32,295 bases of DNA. Origin: a virus. Positions within the stretch are counted from its first letter, which is position 1. Each line of letters begins with the position of its first letter. The stretch covers positions 1 to 32,295 of IMG/VR virus record IMGVR_UViG_3300035034_000385; one strand, given 5' to 3'. This document shows, piece by piece, positions 1 through 5,671 of the stretch. The notes under the pieces are model-generated. The model was not told where the DNA came from. It did not search any database and saw nothing but the letters and a program-made list of their open reading frames with translations. The position numbers and the translations under genes were made by a program.

Positions 1-211
1 AAATGTTGTGGTTGATATACTTTACTCAAATGAAGAACTAATGGAATCTATTACCTTATCACATATTGGTGGAGGTGAGTACAGAGCAGACATCCCTATT
101 GAATTACCATTTGTTGATAATGGTGTTTACATATTGTTGACTAAAATTAATGTAGATGGCTTACAGGGTGAATGGGAAGAAATTGTAACTGCTAAAGTTC
201 GACGAAAATAG
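1..211 (+). CDS. 3' end of an unidentified gene (5' truncated by the window)
   Basis: The reading frame is open from position 2 and ends at TAG 209-211, so this is the C-terminal part (about 69 residues) of a gene beginning outside the window. The GTG at position 8 is only an internal codon with no visible ribosome binding site. The segment reads like a small beta-rich domain (alternating hydrophobic residues around LPFVDNGVYILLTKINVDG) and ends in the basic tail VRRK. I do not recognise the family. Its last 20 bases overlap the end of a convergent minus-strand gene, and no intrinsic terminator is visible between them. Confidence 0.6.
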   Translation, partial: NVVVDILYSNEELMESITLSHIGGGEYRADIPIELPFVDNGVYILLTKINVDGLQGEWEEIVTAKVRRK

Positions 212-365
212 ATTTGTTTATATTTGACAAACCCTCTACGCGACTCTCAGGCCACACAGAACCATCATCGAAGCGAACCCCATGCTTACTATCACCAAAG
301 TAGTTATGGATCAGTGTGTAAGTCTCAGGGCGTCCATTGTTCGGATTAATCGCTTTATTAACCAT
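192..365 (-). CDS. small hypothetical protein, 57 aa
   Basis: Reading the minus strand from ATG 365-363 gives a 57-codon frame ending in TAG (194-192). The product begins MVNKAINPNNGRPETYTLIH and ends KSIFVEL. A strong Shine-Dalgarno sequence (AGAAGGA) lies 7 bases upstream of the ATG, overlapping the end of the previous gene, which is the main reason to accept so short a frame. It is the last gene of a minus-strand string and runs 20 bases into the coding sequence of the convergent + strand gene. There is no signal peptide or membrane segment. The centre (YFGDSKHGVRFDDGSVWP) looks like a small beta hairpin. Function unknown. Confidence 0.6.
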   Translation of the reverse strand: MVNKAINPNNGRPETYTLIHNYFGDSKHGVRFDDGSVWPESRVEGLSNINKSIFVEL

Positions 366-369
366 TTTG

Positions 370-747
370 TTATCCTTCTCTCATTAGTTGACTCGCTAGT
401 TCGTTCATGGTTTTGTATTGTTCATAGGTCTGAATAGATTCAAACATATGAGAATACTTCTCAAACAACCTAGCCACACCTTTCATATTGTTGGTGTAGA
501 ATCCAGAAGTAGCAATGATGTAATCCCCTTCAAGATAACCATGAAAGTTGTGGGCCTTGGTTTTTGAGTTAAGCAATTCAAACATACTATTCGCACCCCA
601 AATCCAAGAAACATCGCATTCTTCACGAACTAAACGGATGCGAATATTTTTATCTGACTTAGACCATCTTAACGCATCATGCCCAAGTAGAGTGACCAAC
701 TTTGAATATTTTATTGTGGATGGCAAATACTTCACTAACGTTTTCAT
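370..747 (-). CDS. hypothetical protein, 125 aa
   Basis: The 125-residue product begins MKTLVKYLPSTIKYSKLV. Its ATG shares an ATGA overlap with the stop of the upstream gene (744-1112), so the two are probably translationally coupled; a GAGGGGG stretch sits upstream of the start. The sequence is mixed alpha/beta, mildly basic, and has no membrane segment. Two Trp residues near the middle (SWIWGANSMF) and a C-terminal helix (YEQYKTMNELASQLMREG) stand out. I do not recognise the family. The context is a string of small minus-strand genes next to a tRNA gene, typical of early accessory genes in T4-like phages; that timing is inferred. Confidence 0.6.
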   Translation of the reverse strand: MKTLVKYLPSTIKYSKLVTLLGHDALRWSKSDKNIRIRLVREECDVSWIWGANSMFELLNSKTKAHNFHGYLEGDYIIATSGFYTNNMKGVARLFEKYSHMFESIQTYEQYKTMNELASQLMREG

Positions 748-1112
748 TCTCTAAACCCCCTCATTATATAATATATCTTGTCACAATATTCAATATCAAG
801 GTCTGACGATACGGCTTCATTGAGAGATTCCATTAACTGAGATATAATTTTTTTATTGACTATATAATTTGGTGAGATTTTTTTAACTACAACTCCGTAT
901 CTGGAAAAATATTCTATTTGCTCTTTGGTTAACTCATCCTTGAATTCCATAATATAATAAAAACAATCCTTTCGTTTGCGTATAGTAATATTTTTACCAA
1001 AATACGCCAGAATAAGTGTTGTCAATTTTTCAAAAGTAAACCTACCATCTAAATTCATAGTTTCGAGAGTAAATAAACAATTATCTTCTATGACAAATAC
1101 ATATGGCTGCAT
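744..1112 (-). CDS. hypothetical protein, 122 aa
   Basis: The product (from MQPYVFVIEDNCLFTLE) is unrecognised and has a mixed alpha/beta pattern with several Tyr/Ile-rich strands. I place the start at ATG 1112-1110 because AGGA lies 7 bases upstream. The longer frame opens at 1142, but that ATG lies inside the 3' acceptor strand of the tRNA-Leu gene (CCATGTACCA) and has no ribosome binding site. The gene follows the tRNA directly and overlaps the next gene by ATGA, so tRNA and downstream genes probably share one transcript that must be processed. Function unknown. Confidence 0.6.
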   Translation of the reverse strand: MQPYVFVIEDNCLFTLETMNLDGRFTFEKLTTLILAYFGKNITIRKRKDCFYYIMEFKDELTKEQIEYFSRYGVVVKKISPNYIVNKKIISQLMESLNEAVSSDLDIEYCDKIYYIMRGFRE

Positions 1113-1134
1113 AATATAGTCCTGATCAATGAAA

Positions 1135-1212
1135 TGGTACATGGAGCGGGGGTCGAACCCGCAACTCAGGGATTTTAAGTCCCTTGCCTCTACCAGATTG
1201 GGCCACCCATGC
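1135..1212 (-). tRNA. tRNA-Leu (anticodon TAA) with a short variable loop
   Basis: The minus strand folds into a complete cloverleaf of 78 bases including an encoded CCA. The acceptor stem is GCATGGG/TCCATGT (7 pairs, two of them G-U), the discriminator is A, and the D-arm contains CAATCTGGTAGA. The anticodon stem AGGGA/TCCCT closes the loop CTTAAAA, giving anticodon TAA (reads UUA). The T-arm is GCGGG-TTCGACC-CCCGC. The anticodon arm and T-arm closely resemble bacterial tRNA-Leu(UAA), but the variable region is only GAGTT (5 bases) where bacterial tRNA-Leu normally has a long paired arm. It sits 5 bases after the glycosyltransferase stop. Confidence 0.92.
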
Positions 1213-1217
1213 TTAAT

Positions 1218-1883
1218 CTAAAATTTATAAGACCAATTAGTGCTCTTTGGTCTAGGCTTTCCATGATAACAGATGATCTTTGAATGTTCAATATTAACGC
1301 GGAGCGGTTTCAAATGCCTTGGATAATCTTTAATAACATGCACTTTATACGAAGCAATGTAATTTGGCAACAAATCATTCCAGCGATCAACTACTACCCC
1401 ATTTCTTTCTATAACATCCATGAGAAAATCCTGATCACCCCTAGTATTATTCATGATACCGTGTGGTGACACCATGAATTCATCCCAAAAAATCTTTTTA
1501 ATTTCATATGGAATATACATAATACCAGATGCAACTTTGTCTGGATAGTAAAAGTCACTCAGCATGATCATTCTATTACTACTATCACAAACATCATACA
1601 TCTCATCTATGTCTTCAATCTCATCACCAACAATAACGGTGTCAAGATCAAGATATAAGATATCCCCTCTAAGCATCTCTGGATTAAACAACTCCATCTT
1701 AGACCACCACCCTTTCCATCCAAATTGCAATGGGGTTTGTGGTACGTAACTAGGTACGTCTTTAGAGTCAGTTAAACAGACAAAATCATACTGTTCTCCA
1801 AGTTTAGCATAGAGAACTTCAACATACTCACTATCAAAATCCCCACCAGTTTTATACACACAAGCAATAGTTAGCTTAGCCAT
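1218..1883 (-). CDS. glycosyltransferase with DxD motif (GT8-like)
   Basis: This 221-residue protein looks like a nucleotide-sugar-dependent glycosyltransferase with a GT-A fold. It starts with a beta strand (MAKLTIACVYKTGG), has the metal and nucleotide-sugar binding DxD motif in LYLDLDTVIVG (D79, D81), and ends with a C-terminal HGKPRP segment resembling the HxxGxxKPW-type motif of GT8 enzymes. GDQDFL near residue 150 resembles the DQD acceptor-side motif of related families. The ATG follows the stop of the upstream gene directly and has GAGGAAGAA ahead of it, so it is probably co-translated with the DUF115-like gene. The pair may modify a surface glycan or DNA base; substrate and acceptor cannot be read from the sequence. 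The family is fairly sure, the role is not. Confidence 0.8.
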   Translation of the reverse strand: MAKLTIACVYKTGGDFDSEYVEVLYAKLGEQYDFVCLTDSKDVPSYVPQTPLQFGWKGWWSKMELFNPEMLRGDILYLDLDTVIVGDEIEDIDEMYDVCDSSNRMIMLSDFYYPDKVASGIMYIPYEIKKIFWDEFMVSPHGIMNNTRGDQDFLMDVIERNGVVVDRWNDLLPNYIASYKVHVIKDYPRHLKPLRVNIEHSKIICYHGKPRPKSTNWSYKF

Positions 1884-2531
1884 TTACAATTCTTCCTCTA
1901 ATGTGCTTCTACGTACAGCGTGTTCAGGGATAGCAGTTTCTAATGAGCAATTAACTACATCAATATCCCATTGTTTGTAATACGGCATCATATTCTCAAT
2001 TTCGGAACACCAACGTTCGCACATATTTGCATTTATAAACCCTTTCGGATGATCACCAAACCAATGCGACTTACCCCCTGAATGATGCATATCAAATCCT
2101 ACAAGGATAATTTTCTTCGGCTTGTGTACCTCTCCTAGAGAACGCACAAACTCCATTGCAAGTATACCTGAACAACCCCCATGATAGAGGGCTAAAGGGT
2201 TTACGCTGATCAACTCAACGTCCCTGAACACATAATCCCAATGCAGTGTCTTCCTAATCTTACCTTTGCGATTTTTGAATAGGGGCTTCGTCACATTCTC
2301 AATAGTTCGTAGTTCCGTGTATAATTCAACGGTATCACACACATCATCGTAATACAGTCTCCACCACTTTAAATCAGAAGCAAACACAAAATCACACCAT
2401 GGCGCTAATTTATAGTTGTCATTAACAGCTATAGTGGATGTATGGTGCCCATGTTCACGAAGATACTCAACTTGTCCGGTTGTTAGTGAAGGGCCACTGC
2501 CAATAATAACGTATGTGTCGTAATCAACCAT
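1884..2531 (-). CDS. DUF115/MptE-like Rossmann-fold protein, possible glycosyltransferase partner
   Basis: The 215-residue product opens with a Rossmann-type strand and glycine motif (VIIGSGPSL, residues 8-16), the signature of the DUF115/MptE-like group and of related sialyltransferase-like phage proteins. Further on are TIAVNDNYKLAPWCDFVFASD, a typical 'name-of-object' segment in this family, and KKIILVGFDMHH, a second parallel strand ending in a loop rich in His and Asp. DUF115 proteins often accompany glycosyltransferases, and here one follows immediately (TAA then ATG). The start overlaps the preceding stop by one base (TAATG). The fold call is good. The reaction (transferase or pyrophosphokinase-like) is open. 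Confidence 0.65.
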   Translation of the reverse strand: MVDYDTYVIIGSGPSLTTGQVEYLREHGHHTSTIAVNDNYKLAPWCDFVFASDLKWWRLYYDDVCDTVELYTELRTIENVTKPLFKNRKGKIRKTLHWDYVFRDVELISVNPLALYHGGCSGILAMEFVRSLGEVHKPKKIILVGFDMHHSGGKSHWFGDHPKGFINANMCERWCSEIENMMPYYKQWDIDVVNCSLETAIPEHAVRRSTLEEEL

Positions 2532-2734
2532 TATGTATTTTTCAAAATCTTTAGTTTGATTTCATCTGGTACATTTCTTGATTGGTGTTTGATAAAGTCA
2601 TTTGCTTTTCTACGTGAAGGGAAAGAAAGGTGATCAAGCCACCACTTATTATCTTTCCATTCAAGGCTATTTTCACAGTTCTTTCGAATGAAGCCAATTA
2701 TTCTATCAGCTTTTTTAAATTCATCATAAGTCAT
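2531..2734 (-). CDS. small hypothetical protein, 67 aa
   Basis: The 67-residue basic protein begins MTYDEFKKADRIIGFIRKN. It is preceded by AAGGA and overlaps the upstream gene by 11 bases and the downstream gene by one base. Its N-terminus matches that of the upstream gene (MTMDEMKEADKSIASLM) at MTxDExKxAD, which suggests the two arose by duplication or share a small helical domain. The middle (EWKDNKWWLDHLSFPSRRKANDF) is rich in aromatic and basic residues and could bind nucleic acid, but that is a guess. Function unknown. Confidence 0.6.
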   Translation of the reverse strand: MTYDEFKKADRIIGFIRKNCENSLEWKDNKWWLDHLSFPSRRKANDFIKHQSRNVPDEIKLKILKNT

Positions 2735-2894
2735 GTATGAATTTCCTTTTAAATTGAGCCTTGATCCTTTGCTGTTCTACGATACTACGAGAACGGAGAG
2801 TATCAAGATACTTGTACTCAATATGCCTTTCAAAATCGTAATCCATCAAAGAAGCAATTGATTTATCAGCTTCTTTCATTTCATCCATTGTCAT
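2724..2894 (-). CDS. small hypothetical protein, 56 aa, related to its neighbour
   Basis: ATG 2894-2892 opens a 56-codon minus-strand frame ending in TGA at 2726-2724; a second in-frame ATG at 2888 is also possible. The product starts MTMDEMKEADKSIASLM and is strongly charged and helical (EYKYLDTLRSRSIVEQQRIK), so a short amphipathic or coiled-coil helix is likely. The ribosome binding site is weak (AAGAA). It is accepted because it overlaps the following gene in the usual phage way and shares the MTxDExKxAD start with it. It begins 18 bases after the 3' end of the CAT-anticodon tRNA. Function unknown. Confidence 0.5.
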   Translation of the reverse strand: MTMDEMKEADKSIASLMDYDFERHIEYKYLDTLRSRSIVEQQRIKAQFKRKFIHDL

Positions 2895-2911
2895 ATATTA
2901 TTTTCTTAGTA

Positions 2912-2987
2912 TGGTGGGTCCATCAGGATTCGAACCTGAAACCGTCCTATTATGAGTAGTGCGCTCTACCAATTGAGCTATAGACCC
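2912..2987 (-). tRNA. tRNA with anticodon CAT (elongator Met or Ile2)
   Basis: The minus strand gives a 76-base cloverleaf with encoded CCA. The acceptor is GGGTCTA/TGGACCC, the D-arm GCTC-AATTGGTA-GAGC, the anticodon loop CTCATAA, the variable loop CGGTT and the T-arm TCAGG-TTCGAAT-CCTGA. The G1-C72 pair excludes an initiator tRNA, whose first pair is mismatched. CAT may be read as elongator Met or, if the C is modified to lysidine, as Ile2; sequence alone does not decide. The anticodon stem CACTA/TAGGA has only the three inner pairs, with A-G and C-A mismatches next to the D-arm. Confidence 0.88.
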
Positions 2988-2997
2988 TTTGTTTTAT

Positions 2998-3048
2998 ATA
3001 GTGTGTAGGTAATGTGGATTTATTCACCCCCTGTTACCTACACACTAT
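2998..3048. repeat. 15-bp perfect inverted repeat (long hairpin)
   Basis: ATAGTGTGTAGGTAA (2998-3012) and its exact reverse complement (3034-3048) enclose a 21-base loop. Neither side is followed by a T-run, so this is not a standard intrinsic terminator. On the minus strand it lies between the stop of the 117-aa gene and the tRNA at 2987, where an RNA hairpin could direct processing of a joint transcript. Variants of the arm (TATAGTGTNTNNGTA) recur near other minus-strand promoters. Confidence 0.75.
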
Positions 3049-3053
3049 CTATA

Positions 3054-3407
3054 CTATGCTAACTGAATCTTTTCATTCACATTGAAGGAACGGGAAGAAC
3101 CTATAAGCCTAACATACACTGAATTAGGACCAACATCAACATATTTTACAAATTCAATATGTTGGCCTGCCAATTTAATAGCGTTACCGGACTCTAAATC
3201 ACTAGCAAAAACTACTTTGTCTTGGGTCATGCCATCTTCGATAGAAGTTAAAAGACCGTCAAAATCTTCCTCTGATCCCAAAAGAGAAGCTGATTTGAAA
3301 ACTGATTCTGCATCAACCCCAAAATCTTTAGCGAGACTCAGTAGATAATCGTTACGGTCATCATAACCAAAATCGACATAGATGTTATCTGTTTCGCACT
3401 GGTTCAT
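3054..3407 (-). CDS. hypothetical protein, 117 aa
   Basis: The 117-residue acidic protein begins MNQCETDNIYVDFGYDD. Its first half is helical (DYLLSLAKDFGVDAESVFKS). Its second half looks beta-rich (KVVFASDLESGNAIKLAG, then VKYVDVGPNSVYVRL), like a small barrel or SH3-like domain. The start has AAGGAA upstream and a good sigma70-type promoter about 65 bases further up. The stop is followed by the 15-bp inverted repeat and then by a tRNA. Family not recognised; it appears to be a separately promoted early accessory gene. Confidence 0.65.
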   Translation of the reverse strand: MNQCETDNIYVDFGYDDRNDYLLSLAKDFGVDAESVFKSASLLGSEEDFDGLLTSIEDGMTQDKVVFASDLESGNAIKLAGQHIEFVKYVDVGPNSVYVRLIGSSRSFNVNEKIQLA

Positions 3408-3475
3408 ATATGGTATTTCCTTGTTTAAATTTTACTTCGTGGTTTGTTTAATTTGTATCCTTACCGTACTTTAAT

Positions 3476-3504
3476 AATATATCAACTCAGCCAACTGATG
3501 TAAA
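3476..3504 (-). promoter_or_regulatory. sigma70-like promoter of the 117-aa gene
   Basis: On the minus strand, TTTACA (3504-3499) and TATATT (3481-3476) are separated by exactly 17 bases. The predicted start is near 3469, about 60 bases before the ATG at 3407. The -35 element resembles the GTTTAC form favoured by T4 early promoters. Confidence 0.55.
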
Positions 3505-3552
3505 CCTCTGTTATGTATCGTAATGTAATATCTTGTAACGGTTTTTAAGATT

Positions 3553-3580
3553 AAAAAAATGCCCTGCGCGAACAGGGCAT
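3553..3580 (-). terminator. intrinsic terminator after the ParB-like gene
   Basis: The minus strand carries the 8-bp stem ATGCCCTG/CAGGGCAT with a 6-base loop (TTCGCG), followed by TTTTTTT. It lies 22 bases past the stop of the ParB-like gene, in the right orientation to end that transcript. Confidence 0.9.
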
Positions 3581-3601
3581 GAACTTTTGGTTTGAAATTT
3601 A

Positions 3602-4477
3602 TCAGTGTATCTTACTTTTAGAGCTTGAATCAAACCTTGGCGGAACTTCAACACCGGGGCGAAACCGCGCATTAACTCGATGCTTGATTGTGCGTCCCGC
3701 CATTGCACTTTTGTAATTTTTAATTACAGTGTACAACTTATGTTGCGCTCTCATCTTCGTCTGCCTAAGCTTAACAGACAGTAAGATGTGTCTGCAACTA
3801 TCCGCATTGGTCCCTTTCTCTATGTCGTAGCCTGTGCATACAGTGTTCAGGAAGTCATAGGCGGTTTCATAACCGTACTGTCTTGATGCCAGTACCAGAA
3901 ACACAATCGCCTGAGCTTTTGAAACTAGTACGTTCTGTCCTTTGATCGTTTCATGCGTCCATTCCGAGGCTTGTGTAATCTCATCATAATGATCAACGAA
4001 ATACTTCTGTACAGCTTGTTCAGTGAGGAACCTAGCGGTGGCATTATCACCTTTATCCGCTCTGGCCCAATCGTTTATCTCAGTGTTATCATGAGAGGTC
4101 AACATTCTGATAGCGGCTGCAATTGCCGCAGCTTGATTAGCTGGTACTCCCATTTCAAGCACCAGATTATCAGCAGTGCTACGAGCTTTCCCCTTGTCAA
4201 CAGTCGATTTTGCGTTGTGAGGGATGACTACAACATCTGATATGATCGTAACACCCGACTCAACACAAGCCTGTAATCTGTGATGTCCATCATGCAGAGT
4301 GTCATCTGTGAGGAATCGAATACGATCCCCATTATACTGCCAATCTCCGGCGATCATATCAGCTTTCAACTTCTCAACCCATGATTTAGAAATATGGCGA
4401 TTGCCTTTACTTTCTGTCAACCATTGTGAGGCCAGTTCTGGTGTGATTGATACGCTATTTTTAGTGGTATGTGTCAT
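3602..4477 (-). CDS. ParB/sulfiredoxin-fold N-terminal domain protein
   Basis: The 291-residue product has an N-terminal ParB/Srx-like domain. Residues about 25-90 contain NRHISKSWVEKLKADM, then the family signature DGHHRLQAC (residues 63-71), then a strand VTIISDVVVIP. In ParB and sulfiredoxin relatives this motif forms a nucleotide-binding site. The rest is helical with a basic C-terminus and no recognisable helix-turn-helix, so DNA binding is not shown. I start at ATG 4477 because GGAAA lies upstream and the ATG at 4552 precedes the predicted transcription start (about 4548) and has no ribosome binding site. It has its own promoter and terminator. Possible roles are DNA modification, nucleotide sensing or interference with host segregation; none is demonstrated. 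Confidence 0.75.
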   Translation of the reverse strand: MTHTTKNSVSITPELASQWLTESKGNRHISKSWVEKLKADMIAGDWQYNGDRIRFLTDDTLHDGHHRLQACVESGVTIISDVVVIPHNAKSTVDKGKARSTADNLVLEMGVPANQAAAIAAAIRMLTSHDNTEINDWARADKGDNATARFLTEQAVQKYFVDHYDEITQASEWTHETIKGQNVLVSKAQAIVFLVLASRQYGYETAYDFLNTVCTGYDIEKGTNADSCRHILLSVKLRQTKMRAQHKLYTVIKNYKSAMAGRTIKHRVNARFRPGVEVPPRFDSSSKSKIH

Positions 4478-4554
4478 AATATAGTTTCCATTTAGTTTAA
4501 AAAGCTTAAGGGTTTTACGTTGATACACCCCCGTACTCCATTCAACGTACATAC

Positions 4555-4584
4555 ACTATAACTTACAAAACTTAACAAGTCTAA
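4555..4584 (-). promoter_or_regulatory. possible sigma70-like promoter of the ParB-like gene
   Basis: On the minus strand TTAGAC (4584-4579) and TATAGT (4560-4555) are 18 bases apart. The -10 box is followed by GTATGTACG, part of a motif seen near other minus-strand promoters. Other A/T-rich -10 candidates lie between 4590 and 4640, so the exact choice is uncertain. Confidence 0.4.
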
Positions 4585-4652
4585 TATCGTTTTCGAATAT
4601 AAAATTCAATTATTATACTCTTTTATGGTGTGTCAGAAATACCACAGGCAAC

Positions 4653-4682
4653 AAAAAACCCAAGTCAGATGACTTGGGTTTT
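4653..4682 (-). terminator. intrinsic terminator, possibly bidirectional
   Basis: AAAACCCAAGTC (4655-4666) pairs perfectly with GACTTGGGTTTT (4671-4682) around the loop AGAT. On the minus strand the stem ends in a run of T, 33 bases past the stop of the 66-aa gene. The + strand copy also ends in TTTT and could work in reverse. Confidence 0.88.
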
Positions 4683-4714
4683 GATTTTCAAATTCAGTTT
4701 TCTATTTGATTATG

Positions 4715-4915
4715 TCATTCTCCTGAGTATTTACCGACATAACACACGTTCATGTAAACTTCATCGCTAATGTCACCAGCTTTGCATAGAGAGTCGGTCC
4801 AGTTATTGAAAGCTTCATTGAAGGCGATTCTATCGTCTGCATCATATAATTCAAGTACGGAAGGGGCAATTTCTTCATCAAAGCGGGCGGAAAAGTCACG
4901 ATCAGTGTTGCTCAT
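4715..4915 (-). CDS. small acidic hypothetical protein, 66 aa
   Basis: The 66-residue product starts MSNTDRDFSARFDEEIAPSV and is strongly acidic (many Asp and Glu) and helical. It has AGGAG 7 bases before the ATG, a clear sigma70-type promoter upstream and an intrinsic terminator downstream, so it forms a single-gene transcription unit. Small acidic early proteins of T4-like phages sometimes act by binding host enzymes or mimicking nucleic acid; the composition allows this but nothing here proves it. Family not recognised. Confidence 0.65.
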   Translation of the reverse strand: MSNTDRDFSARFDEEIAPSVLELYDADDRIAFNEAFNNWTDSLCKAGDISDEVYMNVCYVGKYSGE

Positions 4916-4960
4916 GGGGGAATCTCCTGAATGTTTTGGTTAATCTCTCAGTACAAAGGT

Positions 4961-4989
4961 ATTATCTCATACCGATAGAAAAAATGCAA
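4961..4989 (-). promoter_or_regulatory. sigma70-like promoter of the 66-aa gene
   Basis: On the minus strand TTGCAT (4989-4984) and GATAAT (4966-4961) are exactly 17 bases apart. The predicted transcription start near 4954 gives a leader of about 39 bases that contains the AGGAG ribosome binding site. Confidence 0.7.
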
Positions 4990-4997
4990 TAGGCTTG

Positions 4998-5342
4998 TTA
5001 AGCTTTTGTGTGAGGCTTGTCCCACTTCCCAACTTTGATGCTGTAGTAGAAAGCAGTATCAAAATAATCAGTCATGGCGTCAGAATTATCGTAATAATTT
5101 CCCTTCTCCCGAATAATTGAGTTAATCTTATTCAGGACTCGGTTGGAATCACCTTCAAAATATTTATCAATAAAACGATGATTAGGTTCAAATTCAACTC
5201 CATCATCAAAGTAAGGTGACTTCATGATGGAAACATTCAGCTTAGAGTAATTTGAGCATGTAACAGAGAACTTAATTTCTGGAAACTCGGCTTTCAGAGC
5301 GTTGCGGATAATCTTTACTTCTTCGGTTCTGATATAGGCCAT
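4998..5342 (-). CDS. LPD29-like domain protein, 114 aa
   Basis: The sequence MAYIRTEEVKIIRNALKAEF followed by a strand pair (IKFSVTCSNYSKLNVSIMKSP) matches my memory of the LPD29 domain, a small domain found in large polyvalent proteins of phages and conjugative elements and also as a free-standing protein. The ending YFDTAFYYSIKVGKWDKPHT fits the same pattern. Its biochemical activity is unknown; its occurrence in polyvalent proteins suggests a protein delivered to or made early in the host. The start is supported by AGGAG 9 bases upstream and by a promoter with TTGATT/TATACT. Confidence 0.65.
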   Translation of the reverse strand: MAYIRTEEVKIIRNALKAEFPEIKFSVTCSNYSKLNVSIMKSPYFDDGVEFEPNHRFIDKYFEGDSNRVLNKINSIIREKGNYYDNSDAMTDYFDTAFYYSIKVGKWDKPHTKA

Positions 5343-5382
5343 GTGTCTAATCTCCTGTAGGTATTTCTCAATTTATACACTC

Positions 5383-5410
5383 AGTATAGCATACTGATAT
5401 ATGGAATCAA
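5383..5410 (-). promoter_or_regulatory. sigma70-like promoter of the LPD29-like gene
   Basis: On the minus strand TTGATT (5410-5405) and TATACT (5388-5383) are 16 bases apart. The -35 box contains the stop codon of the upstream 69-aa gene, so the two minus-strand units are packed end to end. Confidence 0.65.
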
Positions 5411-5616
5411 CCCCTATTAGCTTTTCTTGCAACTTTATTTTGTTTTCTTTTATTGCGTCTAGCTTCGCGGGATGCTTGGGTTTTGCTGTTGTTGTGCTTC
5501 ATTCTACAAACTCGATTGGGATACTTTACCCAAAACGGTTCCTTATGTTCTTCAACCGATTCAAAAAAGTCACTCATAGCGGAAGCCATTGAATGAATAA
5601 TAATTGGTAATTTCAT
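5407..5616 (-). CDS. small basic hypothetical protein, 69 aa
   Basis: The 69-residue product starts MKLPIIIHSMASAMSDFFES and ends in a very basic tail rich in Arg and Lys (SREARRNKRKQNKVARKANR), suggesting binding to nucleic acid or ribosomes. I use ATG 5616, preceded by CGGAGAAAC (GGAG 8 bases upstream). A longer frame opens at 5646, but that ATG lies inside the -10 box of the promoter (5648-5643), upstream of the expected transcription start near 5636, and cannot be in that mRNA. It is the first gene left of the divergent non-coding region. No family recognised. Confidence 0.65.
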   Translation of the reverse strand: MKLPIIIHSMASAMSDFFESVEEHKEPFWVKYPNRVCRMKHNNSKTQASREARRNKRKQNKVARKANRG

Positions 5617-5642
5617 TTTGTTTCTCCGTTCAATGTAACCAT

Positions 5643-5671
5643 ACAATAAAGCACTTTGTATGGTGTGTCAA
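5643..5671 (-). promoter_or_regulatory. strong sigma70-like promoter of the 69-aa gene
   Basis: On the minus strand TTGACA (5671-5666, perfect consensus) and TATTGT (5648-5643) are exactly 17 bases apart. The stretch TGACACACCATA within it recurs near 4621-4635 upstream of the ParB-like gene. Confidence 0.75.

Noticed and set aside
1113-1142. Longer N-terminus (start at 1142) for the 122-aa gene
   Set aside because: That ATG is part of the tRNA-Leu acceptor strand and CCA region, has no ribosome binding site, and AGGA precedes the internal ATG at 1112.
4478-4552. 25-residue N-terminal extension of the ParB-like protein
   Set aside because: The ATG at 4552 precedes the likely transcription start and has no ribosome binding site; GGAAA precedes ATG 4477.
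5617-5646. 10-residue N-terminal extension of the 69-aa protein
   Set aside because: Its ATG overlaps the -10 box of a consensus promoter and would not be transcribed from it.
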